From an uncultured Clostridia bacterium (GTDB taxonomy: Bacteria; Bacillota; Clostridia; UBA1381), in contig CAKSUM010000006.1 of assembly GCA_934501535.1 (NCBI GenBank), positions 1-64,000 on the forward strand: a stretch of 64,000 nt of DNA. The letters are read 5' to 3'. Below, piece after piece: positions 52,206-61,197 of the stretch. Numbering within the stretch: position 1 is the first letter of the stretch; each line of letters begins with the position of its first letter. The notes under the pieces were generated by a model. It had not been told where the DNA came from, ran no database searches, and was given only the letters and a program-made list of their open reading frames with translations. Both the position numbers and the translations under genes were made by a program.

Positions 52206-53180
52206 ATGGGGATATTAAACACGCTTAAGTCATTGTTTCAACATTCAAATTGTAATCAAAAAGACACGGAGCATGTTGATAAACAAATTAAGCCTGTGCA
52301 AGCAGAACCTAGACGTACATTAGAGTATAAACTTCTTTACATTTCGCGATACTCTACAGTAAAATGTGTCAAAGAATACCTTGAACGCCTCGGTTTCTCT
52401 TCTGTTGAACAAGAAATTGAAAGCGCTATAACAAATGGGCTATTAAAAATTGCCACTTATGATGACAAGCTTCAATGTTCAACTGTTGTTGAATTGAAAA
52501 AAATTCTTAAAGACAGTTCATTAAAAGTTTCCGGTACAAAGGACGAATTGCTGCTAGGAATTAAAGAAAATATTCCTTATGAAGAATATATTAAACATTT
52601 ACCGACAGAAGATTATCTTGTGCGTACAGATAAGGGGAACGCAAGATATAAAGAAATACTTGATCACGCAGACGAATCCCTATATAATTCGTTTGCAACT
52701 GTCGCAAATTATATTTTGAATAATAAAGCTTCTGCCGCGGAAACTTACGTTTCAGATTACTTTAATAAAAATTCTAATCTATCCTACATACCGCACAAAG
52801 TTAATGATGAATTAAGAAAAATCATCACCTCGGAATACAGTGCAGACATTTACGCGGTACTATGTGCTTATGCAATGTTCGGCATGGCAATAAAATATGA
52901 TATGATAAATAAATATTTAACCGACAAAAAACATCCGAGTTATACAAATGATGATTTACACAATGCATTTATGTACTATGAAGCCTTATACAATTTAATT
53001 CAGTACAAAAATGATGGTGTAAAAGCATACGAAATACTTTCATCAAATGACAACAAGGCTTGCGATAAATGTAAAAGTATGAATGGTAAACATTTTGATA
53101 TATCTCAGGCAAAAAAGGGTGAAACATTGCCGCCATTTTGCGCTCATTGTCGATGCACGATATTGCCGGTTATAGAGTAA
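52206..53180 (+). CDS. SAP-domain + MuF-like protein in the lysogeny module
   Basis: 324 residues (AAAGGAA upstream). Residues about 91-122 match a SAP DNA-binding motif (ELKKILKDSSLKVSGTKDELL). The C-terminus (about 280-324) has CDKCKSMNGKHF ... CAHCRCTILP, which closely resembles the end of this phage's own MuF protein. It is encoded with the repressor, not with the head genes. Role unknown; interference with incoming phages or a DNA-linked head function are possibilities. Confidence 0.75.
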   Translation: MGILNTLKSLFQHSNCNQKDTEHVDKQIKPVQAEPRRTLEYKLLYISRYSTVKCVKEYLERLGFSSVEQEIESAITNGLLKIATYDDKLQCSTVVELKKILKDSSLKVSGTKDELLLGIKENIPYEEYIKHLPTEDYLVRTDKGNARYKEILDHADESLYNSFATVANYILNNKASAAETYVSDYFNKNSNLSYIPHKVNDELRKIITSEYSADIYAVLCAYAMFGMAIKYDMINKYLTDKKHPSYTNDDLHNAFMYYEALYNLIQYKNDGVKAYEILSSNDNKACDKCKSMNGKHFDISQAKKGETLPPFCAHCRCTILPVIE

Positions 53181-53493
53181 TAATTATAATGTAATTGATA
53201 ATTTGGAGATGTGCCGCGAAAAAACAGTAATATAGGCAAGAAATTCAAGTCATTTTTAAGGTGAACAAAATAATAATATATACCTTTCGGCAGAATTTAG
53301 GGAAACCATGCCAGCTATTGAATATCAAAAAGGTTTAGAACTTGCTGATTAAATAAAAAAGCCCCCAACTGCTACCAACAGTCGAGGGCAAAAGATAAAT
53401 AGTGCATAATGCAATATTCACCACTCAACAATATTGTATCACATGCACTCTTATTTGTCAAACATTAATTTAAAAAAAAGGAGTGTATTTTTT
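53181..53493. other. Noncoding leader before the integrase
   Basis: No full gene. Contains hairpin GCCCCCAACTG/CAGTCGAGGGC at 53361-53389 (T-run on the minus strand) and a long imperfect hairpin at 53401-53449 (AGTGCAT/ATGCACT enclosing TGCAATATT/AATATTGTA). A short frame ending near 53352 (MPAIEYQKGLELAD) may be a decayed gene end. Confidence 0.5.
53361..53389 (-). terminator. Hairpin with T-run on the minus strand
   Basis: Stem with two mismatches, 7-nt loop CTACCAA, followed on the minus strand by TTTTTT. May stop antisense transcription into the lysogeny genes. Confidence 0.5.
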
Positions 53494-54549
53494 ATGAAAC
53501 AAAGAAAGGACGGACGATGGTGTAGGTCAGTCAAAATTGATAACAAACGCGTATTTTTTTACAGTTTAGAAAAAACCGAAAAGAAAGCAGCCAAAGATAT
53601 TGAACGTCAAATGGTTGAATATTCCCAAAAAGAGCAAAAAACAAAATTATTTGAAACGGTTGCTGATAACTGGTATGAGGAACACTCAGAAAAGCTATCG
53701 TATACAACAGCCGACAAGTACAAACCTCATCTTAAATTTATAAAAGAATATTTTTCCGATATGTACATAAACGACATAACCCCTAATGATGTTAAACATA
53801 TTATTAGTCGGCGTATCAATATGAACTATTCGCAAAAGACAGTACAGCACACCCTTTCGGTCATGAAAATGATATTTGAATATGCATGTATTAATCAGTT
53901 AATACGCGACAACCCATGCGCATATATAAAGGTTCCGCAAAATCTTCCGAAAACAAAACGTCTGATTCCAACGAAACAAGACATAGAAACCATTAAATCA
54001 AGTATTGATAAACCTTTCGGATTGTTTGCTTACTTTCTGCTTTACACCGGCTTACGTAGAGGCGAGGCACTGGCGCTAACTTATAATGATATTGATTTTA
54101 AGAAAAAACGTATAAGTATAAATAAATCAGTATATTTTCAAGGGAATAAGCCGTATTTAAAGGAACCGAAAACGCAGGCGGGAAAGAGAGAGGTTATACT
54201 GCTCGATTGTTTAGCTGCGCATTTGCCGCGCAATAAAATAGGACTTGTATTTACTGACAACGGCTCGCATCTAATGCAGCACCAATTTTTCAAATATTGG
54301 AAAGATTATCAGCACATCACAGGTCTTGACATCACAGCACATCAAATTCGCCACGCATACTGTTCCTACATTTTGCATGACATGGGAGTAGATGTGAAAA
54401 CGGCACAATACTTAATGGGACATGCTGATATATCGACCACACAAAATATTTACACGCAGATTACCACGGATAATCTAAGGCGAACAGAAGAATTATTGAA
54501 TATAAAATTATCAAACGCGCAAACGACTAAGAAAAGGGTTGTAATTTGA
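53494..54549 (+). CDS. int: Tyrosine recombinase (phage integrase)
   Basis: 351 residues from ATG 53494 (AGGAGTG upstream). Arm-binding N-terminal domain (MKQRKDGRWCRS), SAM-like core-binding domain, catalytic domain with Arg in YTGLRRGEAL, HxxR in HQIRHAY, LMGHADIST and Tyr in NIYTQI. Inserts the phage in tRNA-Leu next door. Its stop codon overlaps an arm-type repeat. Confidence 0.95.
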   Translation: MKQRKDGRWCRSVKIDNKRVFFYSLEKTEKKAAKDIERQMVEYSQKEQKTKLFETVADNWYEEHSEKLSYTTADKYKPHLKFIKEYFSDMYINDITPNDVKHIISRRINMNYSQKTVQHTLSVMKMIFEYACINQLIRDNPCAYIKVPQNLPKTKRLIPTKQDIETIKSSIDKPFGLFAYFLLYTGLRRGEALALTYNDIDFKKKRISINKSVYFQGNKPYLKEPKTQAGKREVILLDCLAAHLPRNKIGLVFTDNGSHLMQHQFFKYWKDYQHITGLDITAHQIRHAYCSYILHDMGVDVKTAQYLMGHADISTTQNIYTQITTDNLRRTEELLNIKLSNAQTTKKRVVI

Positions 54550-54564
54550 CACATTTTTGACACC
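54546..54564 (+). promoter_or_regulatory. Candidate integrase arm site, attR side
   Basis: TTGACA (54546) and TTGACACC (54557) 11 bp apart, like 20531-20549. Lies 106 bp from the core and overlaps the int stop. Confidence 0.55.
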
Positions 54565-54616
54565 GAAATAGCCAAAAATGACCGTAATTGAACGGGAAAC
54601 AGCAAACTTTCAAAAC

Positions 54617-54667
54617 ACGGAAAAACCGCATAAACACTGTACTTTCAAGCATTTATGCGGTTTCCGT
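54617..54667. terminator. Hairpin between int and attR
   Basis: ACGGAAAAACCGCATAAA (54617-54634) pairs with TTTATGCGGTTTCCGT (54652-54667) with a small bulge. Probably ends int transcription and the tRNA transcript from the other side. Confidence 0.65.
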
Positions 54668-54669
54668 CA

Positions 54670-54696
54670 TTGGTGCCGATGGTGGGGGTCGAACCC
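54670..54696. repeat. attR core (27 bp)
   Basis: Identical to 20468-20494 and lies in the 3' end of the intact tRNA-Leu gene, so integration restores the tRNA. Confidence 0.92.
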
Positions 54697-54757
54697 ACAC
54701 GGTATCACTACCACGGGATTTTGAGTCCCGCGCGTCTGCCAATTCCACCACATCGGC
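54671..54757 (-). tRNA. tRNA-Leu (CAA)
   Basis: 87 nt, class II tRNA with a long variable arm. Begins GCCGATG and ends with encoded CCA; T-arm GGGTTCGACCCC; anticodon stem CGGGA/TCCCG with loop CTCAAAA, anticodon CAA (decodes UUG). It is the prophage attachment site. Confidence 0.96.
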
Positions 54758-54776
54758 TTATTCAAGACATAAGTAT

Positions 54777-54805
54777 ATTATACATCATTTTCCGCGCTTT
54801 GTCAA
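54777..54805 (-). promoter_or_regulatory. tRNA-Leu promoter
   Basis: Minus strand TTGACA (54805-54800), 17-nt spacer, TATAAT (54782-54777), about 20 bp before the tRNA. Confidence 0.85.
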
Positions 54806-55047
54806 TGATTTTTTTCTGTTTTATTTATTTCCCTTTTTTCTCGAGCGTATATTTTCGGTTTTTTTCGACTTTTTAACAACTTTTTCTTAACCTCATTGTA
54901 ACATTGTAACATTTGGCGCACTTTTTTCAAGATTATTTACAAAAATTTCAAAATTAATTTATTCCCCAAAAACCGCACTGTTATGCGACTTTTCAGATTT
55001 TGCAAAAAGAAAATTGTTTCAAAATTGTAAAAATTTATTAAAAATGT

Positions 55048-55076
55048 TTGACAAATTGTTATTTTTGGTGTATAAT
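55048..55076 (+). promoter_or_regulatory. Promoter of the NlpC/P60 hydrolase
   Basis: TTGACA (55048-55053), 17-nt spacer, TATAAT (55071-55076). The rest of 54806-55047 is AT-rich and holds nothing recognised. Confidence 0.88.
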
Positions 55077-55116
55077 ATTTTTGTAACATTTAAGAAATAA
55101 TTTTAGGAGGATTCCA

Positions 55117-56481
55117 ATGGGGAACTTAAAACACACGATAGCGGCGCTGCTTGCCGTATCGTTAGTGGGTTCGCTTGCGACCGTCCAGGCACTCAGCCTG
55201 TCTGCCGTCCGCGCGAATAAGCTTACTCAGACAATTGAAACAACAACTACCGCACCGGCAGTGCTTACCGGCGACGGCGAAGGCGAAACAGCCGATGATA
55301 CCGCTCCGGCAGCGACAGCAGCCGTATCCGCCGGAGATGACGCATATATTTTAACCGAAGGCGGAAGCATCAATTTAAGAGCCGCCGCAGATACAGAAAG
55401 CACAATTTTGAACGTCTTGCCCGTCGGCACGCAGGTGAAGGTAATCGACACCGACGAGGATTGGCTCAAGGTTCAGGCAGGCGAATACACCGGCTACGTA
55501 AAAGCCGAGTACGTCAGCACCGACAAGGCTCGCGTTGACAGCGTGATGCTGACAACCACAATGTACCGCATGGGTACGGCAGACCAAAGCATAAACGTCC
55601 GCACCGCAGCAGATGAAAACGCACTCATTCTGTCGCAGGTGGCACAGGGTTCATGGGTAATCATTCTCGAACAGCCGGCAGAGGGCTGGTACAAGGTGTA
55701 CTACGGCGACGATTATGACGTAGGCTATGTTTCGGCGGAATACATCACCACAGGTGAGCTGACCGAGCGCAGTGTTGTAAACAAGGCGAGAAACAACCGC
55801 ATTGCGGCAATTGCAAAAAATGCAAATATTAAAACTTCCGACGCCGTTGTAGCTGTCAAGCTCATGCCGGATGACAACAGCGAAACTCTGACAACTCTTG
55901 CAAATAACGCAAACTGCAAAATCTTAAGCGGCGGAACGAACTGGACAAAAATCATTGTATCCGCCACAAACGAAGTCGGATATGTGAAAACCGCGAACGT
56001 CGCGACTGTCGAAGAAAAGAAAGCGGAGGTTAAAGCCGCCGTACAGCCCGACAAAAAGAATATAACAAAGAAGTCGGCAAATGCAGCCGCATCTGCCGCT
56101 CCGGCAGCTTCGGGAAACGGCTCAAAGCTCGTTTCGCAGGCGGCAAAATACATTGGTACAAAGTACGTTTACGGCGGAACATCACCTTCGGGATTTGACT
56201 GTTCCGGACTCGTTCAGTATTGCTGCCGTGCACTCGGCGTTTCGGTAAACCGTTCCGCCGCGGCACAGTTCTCAAACGGAAAAGCCGTATCGCGCAGCGA
56301 TTTACAGCCCGGAGATTTGGTATTCTTCTCCAGAGGCGGCGGCAGAATCACTCACGTTGTTATCTACGCCGGAAACGGTCAGGTTATCCATGCACCGCGC
56401 ACCGGAAGAACGGTTTGCTACCAGTCGCTCAGCTCAATCTGCGGGTACAGCAAATATGTCGGCGCAAGACGCGTTATGTAA
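55117..56481 (+). CDS. Secreted SH3b-NlpC/P60 cell-wall hydrolase
   Basis: 454 residues. Signal peptide (about 1-27; AALLAVSLVGSLATVQA). Two clear SH3b domains (about 85-132 and 150-208; SINLRAAADTESTIL, SINVRTAADENALIL) and a third, weaker one (about 225-285) bind the wall. C-terminal NlpC/P60 domain (about 340-454) with catalytic Cys in FDCSGLVQ, His in RITHVVIYAG and third polar His in VIHAPR. Cuts D-Glu-diamino-acid bonds of peptidoglycan; likely in growth or separation. Confidence 0.93.
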   Translation: MGNLKHTIAALLAVSLVGSLATVQALSLSAVRANKLTQTIETTTTAPAVLTGDGEGETADDTAPAATAAVSAGDDAYILTEGGSINLRAAADTESTILNVLPVGTQVKVIDTDEDWLKVQAGEYTGYVKAEYVSTDKARVDSVMLTTTMYRMGTADQSINVRTAADENALILSQVAQGSWVIILEQPAEGWYKVYYGDDYDVGYVSAEYITTGELTERSVVNKARNNRIAAIAKNANIKTSDAVVAVKLMPDDNSETLTTLANNANCKILSGGTNWTKIIVSATNEVGYVKTANVATVEEKKAEVKAAVQPDKKNITKKSANAAASAAPAASGNGSKLVSQAAKYIGTKYVYGGTSPSGFDCSGLVQYCCRALGVSVNRSAAAQFSNGKAVSRSDLQPGDLVFFSRGGGRITHVVIYAGNGQVIHAPRTGRTVCYQSLSSICGYSKYVGARRVM

Positions 56482-56498
56482 CATAAACATATAAACCT

Positions 56499-56532
56499 AC
56501 CGCAGCGGAAATCCGCTGCGGTTTTTGTTTTA
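56499..56532 (+). terminator. Terminator of the NlpC/P60 gene
   Basis: ACCGCAGCGGA / TCCGCTGCGGT perfect stem with tiny loop, then TTTTTGTTTT. Confidence 0.9.
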
Positions 56533-56836
56533 CCGAACTTTTTGTTTTAATGACATTCTGATTTTATATTATTAACCGCCGCATTTATTTGTCGCGTGTC
56601 CGTCTGTGTCCGCCGGGCACGTCCGCCCATGTGTATGTCCGTGTACATCTGTATCTGCTATCGCCTGTGTGTATGCCGCAAACGAGCATGCGCATGGGCA
56701 GATTATATCACGGCAGCGCACGCATGCCGAGCACACGGAGACATACATCGGCACATCACAGAAAAACCGCACATTAAAACCGACCGCAGCCAAGCGCCGC
56801 AGTCGGTTTTGTGAGGAAATATATATTATGGAATTT
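56533..56836. other. Noncoding, low-complexity stretch
   Basis: About 300 bases of GT-rich, repetitive-looking sequence (CGTGTCCGTCTGTGTCC and similar) with no gene that has a ribosome binding site. A terminator for the leftward gene lies at 56776-56810. Confidence 0.5.
56776..56810. terminator. Terminator of the SLH-protein gene
   Basis: AAAACCGACCGC pairs with GCAGTCGGTTTT (one mismatch). The right arm and loop closely match the terminator at 20194-20228. Confidence 0.75.
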
Positions 56837-58909
56837 TTACGGAAGAAGGTATTTATACAGCATCTGCACGGCTTCCGCACGTGTGATGTAGTCTTTCGGA
56901 CGAAGTGTGCCGTTGCTGCCGGCTACAACGCCCATTCCGGAAAGAATTGCCGCATATCCGATTTTTTCGGGCGATATGCTGTCGCCGTCCGCGAAGCTTA
57001 CGCTGTATATATCCGAAAGCTTTGCCACGCGCTCAAATCCTGCAAGACGAATCATGTATACGCATGCGTCCTCGCGCGTTACGGGGGAGTTATCCTCCTC
57101 GGGCTTTTCAGTCGGCGGAATTATGCCTATCTTTGCCATTGACGATACTATCGCGCTGTTATCATAATACAGGTAATTTCTACCCTTTAAGCCCGCGCCG
57201 AAAATTCTCAAAATATCACTCTTTGTGATATTGTCATTCGCTCTGAACTCGGTGCCGCTGAGACGAATACCGATGTCGGAAAGACGTTTTTCCGCTTCCG
57301 CATACCACTCGTCGCCGTTAATGTCGGTGTATTCGCCGGGCTGTACCTGCTCCTCCGGCTCGGTCGTCTTACCCGTGAATGCGTCCACGCTCGCATACGC
57401 ATTTTTCGGAATATAGCACAGCTCGTACTGCTTGGAATCGGTAAGAATATAAACCTTTTCAAGCGGCGCAATCTTCAGAATTTCATCATATGCTTTGTTC
57501 GCATCGATTACATTCTCGGGGTCGGGGAAGTTTGCGTCCGAATAACATGAGTCATATCCCGTCAGCATATTTTCCTTAACATCGTAGGAAATATCCGCAT
57601 AATCCTCGCTGTATTTTATGCCGTTTGCCATTCTCGAATAATCAAATCTGACAGTTGAAGAATATGTATTTTCGTCCGCAATTTCATACTCTTTCGAGAT
57701 TTCCGGCTCTACCATAGCGAAAAATTCATTTACCTTTTCGCGTGCTGCGTCTTTCTGCGCATCGGTGACGGTGTATTCCTCTTTGTTATTATCGGGGTAG
57801 TATGCACCGTAGTTATAGTTATTGACCGACTTGATTTTGCCCGTCTTTGCGTCAACCGTGATACTTGCCCAGCGGTCCTTATCATCATTGAAATTCAAAT
57901 TCATGATATACTCGTCATCATCAACCTTGTATATATATGAATGTGTCAGCTTCATGCCCGATGTCATTTTAAGAACGGATATGCCGCGCAGATTTTTCTC
58001 GATTTCCTGTACGGTTTTAAGACCCTTAACGCTGTCAAGCTCTTTTTGTTCCTGTTCGGTAAATCTCGGTGCGCCTTTGTCCGCAGCTCCTGATGCCGCG
58101 TCAGCCAATTCCTGCTTATTCGCAAATTCAATCGGGCCGTCATATTCCATAAGTTCCTTTATTTCGCCCGTTTCCGCGGAGATGTATCCGCCGTTGATTG
58201 AATAAACAAGCCGTGTTTCCTTTGTTTTATTTTCGCCCGTTTTTTCGTAGTCCGTTTCGTAAAGCAGGCTTATCGGATACGCCTTTTTATAAGCCTCCTC
58301 GGGGTTTTCAATTGTTGTTTGCGGAACGATAAACTCGGTATCGTAATTGTAGTCCGAATACATATTGCGGACCGACATGCCGTCCTGCGTTGCCGTAACG
58401 TTGACCGAAACATAGTTGCCGTCTACTTTTGTGCCCTCGTACAGGCGGTCAAACGTGAAATTGTAGTTTATGCCGTCACCCGAGAAATATCCCTCCGAAC
58501 CGGAGTTGTCCCATACCAGCTCGGATGTTTCGCCGTATGCGTCGGGGAGCGCTTTCTTTAAAAAATCCTCGGCAAATTTGAGCGCGTCCTCGCTTGTGTA
58601 CGGGGTCAGGCGGTTATCCTCATTATCCTTGTAAGACTCTCTGTCCCAGTACGAATAATTGTTAATTCTGCCGAATTCGTCGCAGTAAACATGCAGGCTC
58701 TTGCCGCCGTCCTCTGTCCGCCAGCTGAATGAATATGATGTTTCATCGCCGTCTTTTGTTGTGTTGCTGTCAAACTCGGTAAGGTCTGCCGGAACGGTCA
58801 CGCGCGTCTTAACCGCAGCCAGCGCGTCCGACATCGGGTCAGCCGCAGCCGAAACCGGGAGTGACGAAAGCATCGCCATACACAAAATTGCGCTTAATAG
58901 TTTTTTCAT
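56837..58909 (-). CDS. Surface protein: YcdB/PepSY-like repeats + SLH domains
   Basis: 690 residues. Signal peptide (MKKLLSAILCMAMLSSLPVSAAA). Two YcdB/YcdC-type domains (about 30-500; ISVNGGYISAETGEI-like and ITVDAKTGKIKSVNNY, typical PepSY strands). C-terminal three SLH-type repeats (about 535-690; YTDINGDEWYAEAEKRLSDIGI, then RAEAVQMLYKYL) that attach to wall polymers. Likely an inhibitor or regulator of secreted peptidases at the surface; no catalytic motif. Confidence 0.87.
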   Translation of the reverse strand: MKKLLSAILCMAMLSSLPVSAAADPMSDALAAVKTRVTVPADLTEFDSNTTKDGDETSYSFSWRTEDGGKSLHVYCDEFGRINNYSYWDRESYKDNEDNRLTPYTSEDALKFAEDFLKKALPDAYGETSELVWDNSGSEGYFSGDGINYNFTFDRLYEGTKVDGNYVSVNVTATQDGMSVRNMYSDYNYDTEFIVPQTTIENPEEAYKKAYPISLLYETDYEKTGENKTKETRLVYSINGGYISAETGEIKELMEYDGPIEFANKQELADAASGAADKGAPRFTEQEQKELDSVKGLKTVQEIEKNLRGISVLKMTSGMKLTHSYIYKVDDDEYIMNLNFNDDKDRWASITVDAKTGKIKSVNNYNYGAYYPDNNKEEYTVTDAQKDAAREKVNEFFAMVEPEISKEYEIADENTYSSTVRFDYSRMANGIKYSEDYADISYDVKENMLTGYDSCYSDANFPDPENVIDANKAYDEILKIAPLEKVYILTDSKQYELCYIPKNAYASVDAFTGKTTEPEEQVQPGEYTDINGDEWYAEAEKRLSDIGIRLSGTEFRANDNITKSDILRIFGAGLKGRNYLYYDNSAIVSSMAKIGIIPPTEKPEEDNSPVTREDACVYMIRLAGFERVAKLSDIYSVSFADGDSISPEKIGYAAILSGMGVVAGSNGTLRPKDYITRAEAVQMLYKYLLP

Positions 58910-59002
58910 GGTTTAATCTTCCTTTCTTTTTGGTGTTTTCATATATAATACTATGCAGAATATCAAAAAGCTGCAAAAATTTGTAAATTTTTTTAAAAAT
59001 TC

Positions 59003-59033
59003 CAAAAAAAACAGCCGCAAAAAATTACGGCTG
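59003..59033 (-). terminator. Terminator of nfnA-nfnB-deoR
   Basis: CAGCCG/CGGCTG stem overlapping the deoR stop codon, followed on the minus strand by eight T. Confidence 0.8.
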
Positions 59034-59798
59034 CAACGCTTCAATCAGATTTACGTCATTTTTGGCAAGGCAGCGGCTCCATTCGTCCGCCATTTTCTCA
59101 TCGGTGATAACCGCGTCGATGCGGCTGAAATCCGCGATAACCGGGACGCCGATTTTGCCGATTTTGGTGTGGTCGCACAGAAAGATGACCGACTCGGAAC
59201 AGTCAATCATCGCCTTTTTAATTTCAGCCTCCGCCTCGTTGGACTCGGTCAGACCGCGTGCGATTGTCACGCCGCGGCAGGAGAAAAACACCTTGTTCGC
59301 AAAATAATTTTCGCGAATGGTTTTCTCCACAATTCTGCCGACGTAGGACATATTTTTCACCATAAGCAGTCCGCCGGTGGACATAACGCGGATATTTTCG
59401 CACGGCGCAAGCTCGTTCACAATTCTCTCGGAATTAGTGATAACGGTCAGGCTTTTTTTGTCCTTGATGTTCCGCGCGATATGCAGACACGAGGTGGACG
59501 CGTCCAAAAATACCGTTTCGCCGTCCTTAATCAGCTTAGCGGCGCGCTTGCCAATGCGCTGTTTGCCCTCAAAGTTTATGACCTCGCGGTCGGACAGCGG
59601 AATATCGGACAGCGAACCCTCGACAAGGGTTGCGCCGCCGTAGGTACGCACAAGCACGCCCTGTTTTTCCAGCTTTTCCAAATCGCCGCGAATGGTTTCG
59701 GTGGTGACGTCAAACAGCTTTGCCAGCTCCAGAACCATTACGCTTTTATTTTTTTGAATAATTTCTTCTATTTTATTTCTTCTTTCAACAGCAAGCAT
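59025..59798 (-). CDS. DeoR family transcriptional regulator
   Basis: 257 residues. N-terminal DeoR HTH (MLELAKLFDVTTETIRGDLEKLEKQG) and a sugar-phosphate-binding DeoRC domain (DASTSCLHIARNIK). Represses sugar or nucleoside genes when ligand is absent. Starts six bases behind nfnB, so it is coexpressed with the transhydrogenase; target unknown. Confidence 0.92.
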   Translation of the reverse strand: MLAVERRNKIEEIIQKNKSVMVLELAKLFDVTTETIRGDLEKLEKQGVLVRTYGGATLVEGSLSDIPLSDREVINFEGKQRIGKRAAKLIKDGETVFLDASTSCLHIARNIKDKKSLTVITNSERIVNELAPCENIRVMSTGGLLMVKNMSYVGRIVEKTIRENYFANKVFFSCRGVTIARGLTESNEAEAEIKKAMIDCSESVIFLCDHTKIGKIGVPVIADFSRIDAVITDEKMADEWSRCLAKNDVNLIEALQP

Positions 59799-59804
59799 AA
59801 AATC

Positions 59805-61196
59805 TTACCCCTTATTCATAATATCCCGGTCAATAGCCTCCGCCGCGGCTTTGCCGGCGCCCATGGCAAGAATTACCGTCGCTGCACCGGTGACTGCGTC
59901 GCCGCCGGCATATACACGCGCGCGCGAGGTAAGTCCCGTTTCGCCGTCTGCGATAATTCCGCCCCATTTCTGTGTTTCAAGACCGTCGGTTGTGGATTTT
60001 ATAAGCGGATTGGGGCTTGTTCCGATTGACATGATAACGCAGTCAACATCAATCACGAACTCACTGCCCTCTTTCGGCTGCGGACGGCGTCTGCCCGATT
60101 CGTCCGGCTCGCCCAGCTCCATCTCGACGCATTTTATTCCGCCGACAAATTTATTTTCGTCCGGCAGAATTTCCACGGGGTTGGTCAAAAGGCGGAAGAT
60201 AATGCCCTCCTCCTTTGCGTGCTCAACCTCCTCGCGCCGAGCCGGAAGCTCCTCCTCGCCGCGGCGGTACACAATGTATACTTCTTCTGCGCCGAGTCTT
60301 TTTGCGCACCGCGCCGCGTCCATCGCGACGTTTCCGCCGCCGACTACCGCGACCCTCTTATTCTGCTTAATCGGCGTTTTTGAATGTTCCTTGTATGCTT
60401 TCATCAGGTTCACGCGCGTCAAAAATTCGTTCGCGGAATACACGCCCTTCAAATTCTCGCCCGGGATACCCATAAATCTCGGAAGTCCCGCGCCCGAGCC
60501 GATAAATACCGCCTCAAAGCCTTCATCCAAAAGCTCGTCAACCGACAGTACCTTGCCGATGACCATGTTCGTGCGCACCTCCACGCCCAAATCCCTGAGC
60601 GCGTCTATCTCCTTTTGCACGATTGCTTTCGGGAGACGAAATTCCGGAATACCGTAAACCAGCACGCCGCCGGCTAAATGCAGCGCCTCGAATACGGTGA
60701 CGCTGTAGCCCTTTTTCGCCAAATCCCCGGCGCACGCAAGCCCCGACGGGCCCGAGCCGATTACCGCGACTCTGTGGCCGTTGCTTTCGGGCTTTTTCGG
60801 CTTTTCCTGCGAGTGCGCGTTATGCCAATCGGCGACAAACCGCTCCAGTCTGCCTATTCCGACGCTTTCGCCCTTTATCGCGCGCACGCATTTGCCCTCG
60901 CACTGATTTTCCTGCGGACATACTCTGCCGCACACCGCCGGCAATGAGCTTGCCTCGGTTATGATTTCGTACGCTTTTTCAAAATTTCCCCCGGCGACCT
61001 CTTTAATAAATGCCGGGATATGAATTTTTACCGGACAGCCGCCCACGCACGGCATATTCTTGCAGTTAAGGCAGCGCTGTGCCTCATCTATCGCCGTCTG
61101 CTCGGAATATCCGAGCGCAACCTCGTCAAAATTTCCGCTGCGGACTATCGGGTCTTGCGACGGCATCGGATTTTTTTTCGGTGACATATTAGGCAT
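59805..61196 (-). CDS. NfnB / GltA-type NADPH-binding flavoprotein
   Basis: 463 residues. N-terminal double 4Fe-4S region (CLNCKNMPCVGGCP; CGRVCPQENQCEGKC), FAD motif GSGPSGLACAGDLAKKG, NAD(P) motif VVGGGNVAMDAARCAKRLG, C-terminal FAD motif VYAGGDAVTGA. Annotated as glutamate synthase small chain or NfnB. The adjacent NfnA-like gene supports NfnAB, which bifurcates electrons between NADPH, NAD+ and ferredoxin. Confidence 0.9.
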   Translation of the reverse strand: MPNMSPKKNPMPSQDPIVRSGNFDEVALGYSEQTAIDEAQRCLNCKNMPCVGGCPVKIHIPAFIKEVAGGNFEKAYEIITEASSLPAVCGRVCPQENQCEGKCVRAIKGESVGIGRLERFVADWHNAHSQEKPKKPESNGHRVAVIGSGPSGLACAGDLAKKGYSVTVFEALHLAGGVLVYGIPEFRLPKAIVQKEIDALRDLGVEVRTNMVIGKVLSVDELLDEGFEAVFIGSGAGLPRFMGIPGENLKGVYSANEFLTRVNLMKAYKEHSKTPIKQNKRVAVVGGGNVAMDAARCAKRLGAEEVYIVYRRGEEELPARREEVEHAKEEGIIFRLLTNPVEILPDENKFVGGIKCVEMELGEPDESGRRRPQPKEGSEFVIDVDCVIMSIGTSPNPLIKSTTDGLETQKWGGIIADGETGLTSRARVYAGGDAVTGAATVILAMGAGKAAAEAIDRDIMNKG

Positions 61197-61197
61197 G

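Larger units (their letters stand above)
20468..54696. mobile_element. Siphophage-type prophage in tRNA-Leu
   Basis: About 34 kb bounded by a 27-bp direct repeat made from the 3' end of tRNA-Leu. It has all modules: integrase and repressor, replication and recombination, small early genes, late regulator, packaging, head, tail and lysis. No interrupted essential gene was noticed, so it may be inducible. Base composition is clearly more AT-rich than the flanking host genes. Confidence 0.93.

Noticed and set aside
53310..53352. Mini-gene MPAIEYQKGLELAD
   Set aside because: Only 14 codons, no ribosome binding site; at most a remnant.
56595..56815. Overlapping Cys/Arg-rich frames in the low-complexity stretch
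   Set aside because: Three frames are open because of base bias; none has a ribosome binding site or a domain.
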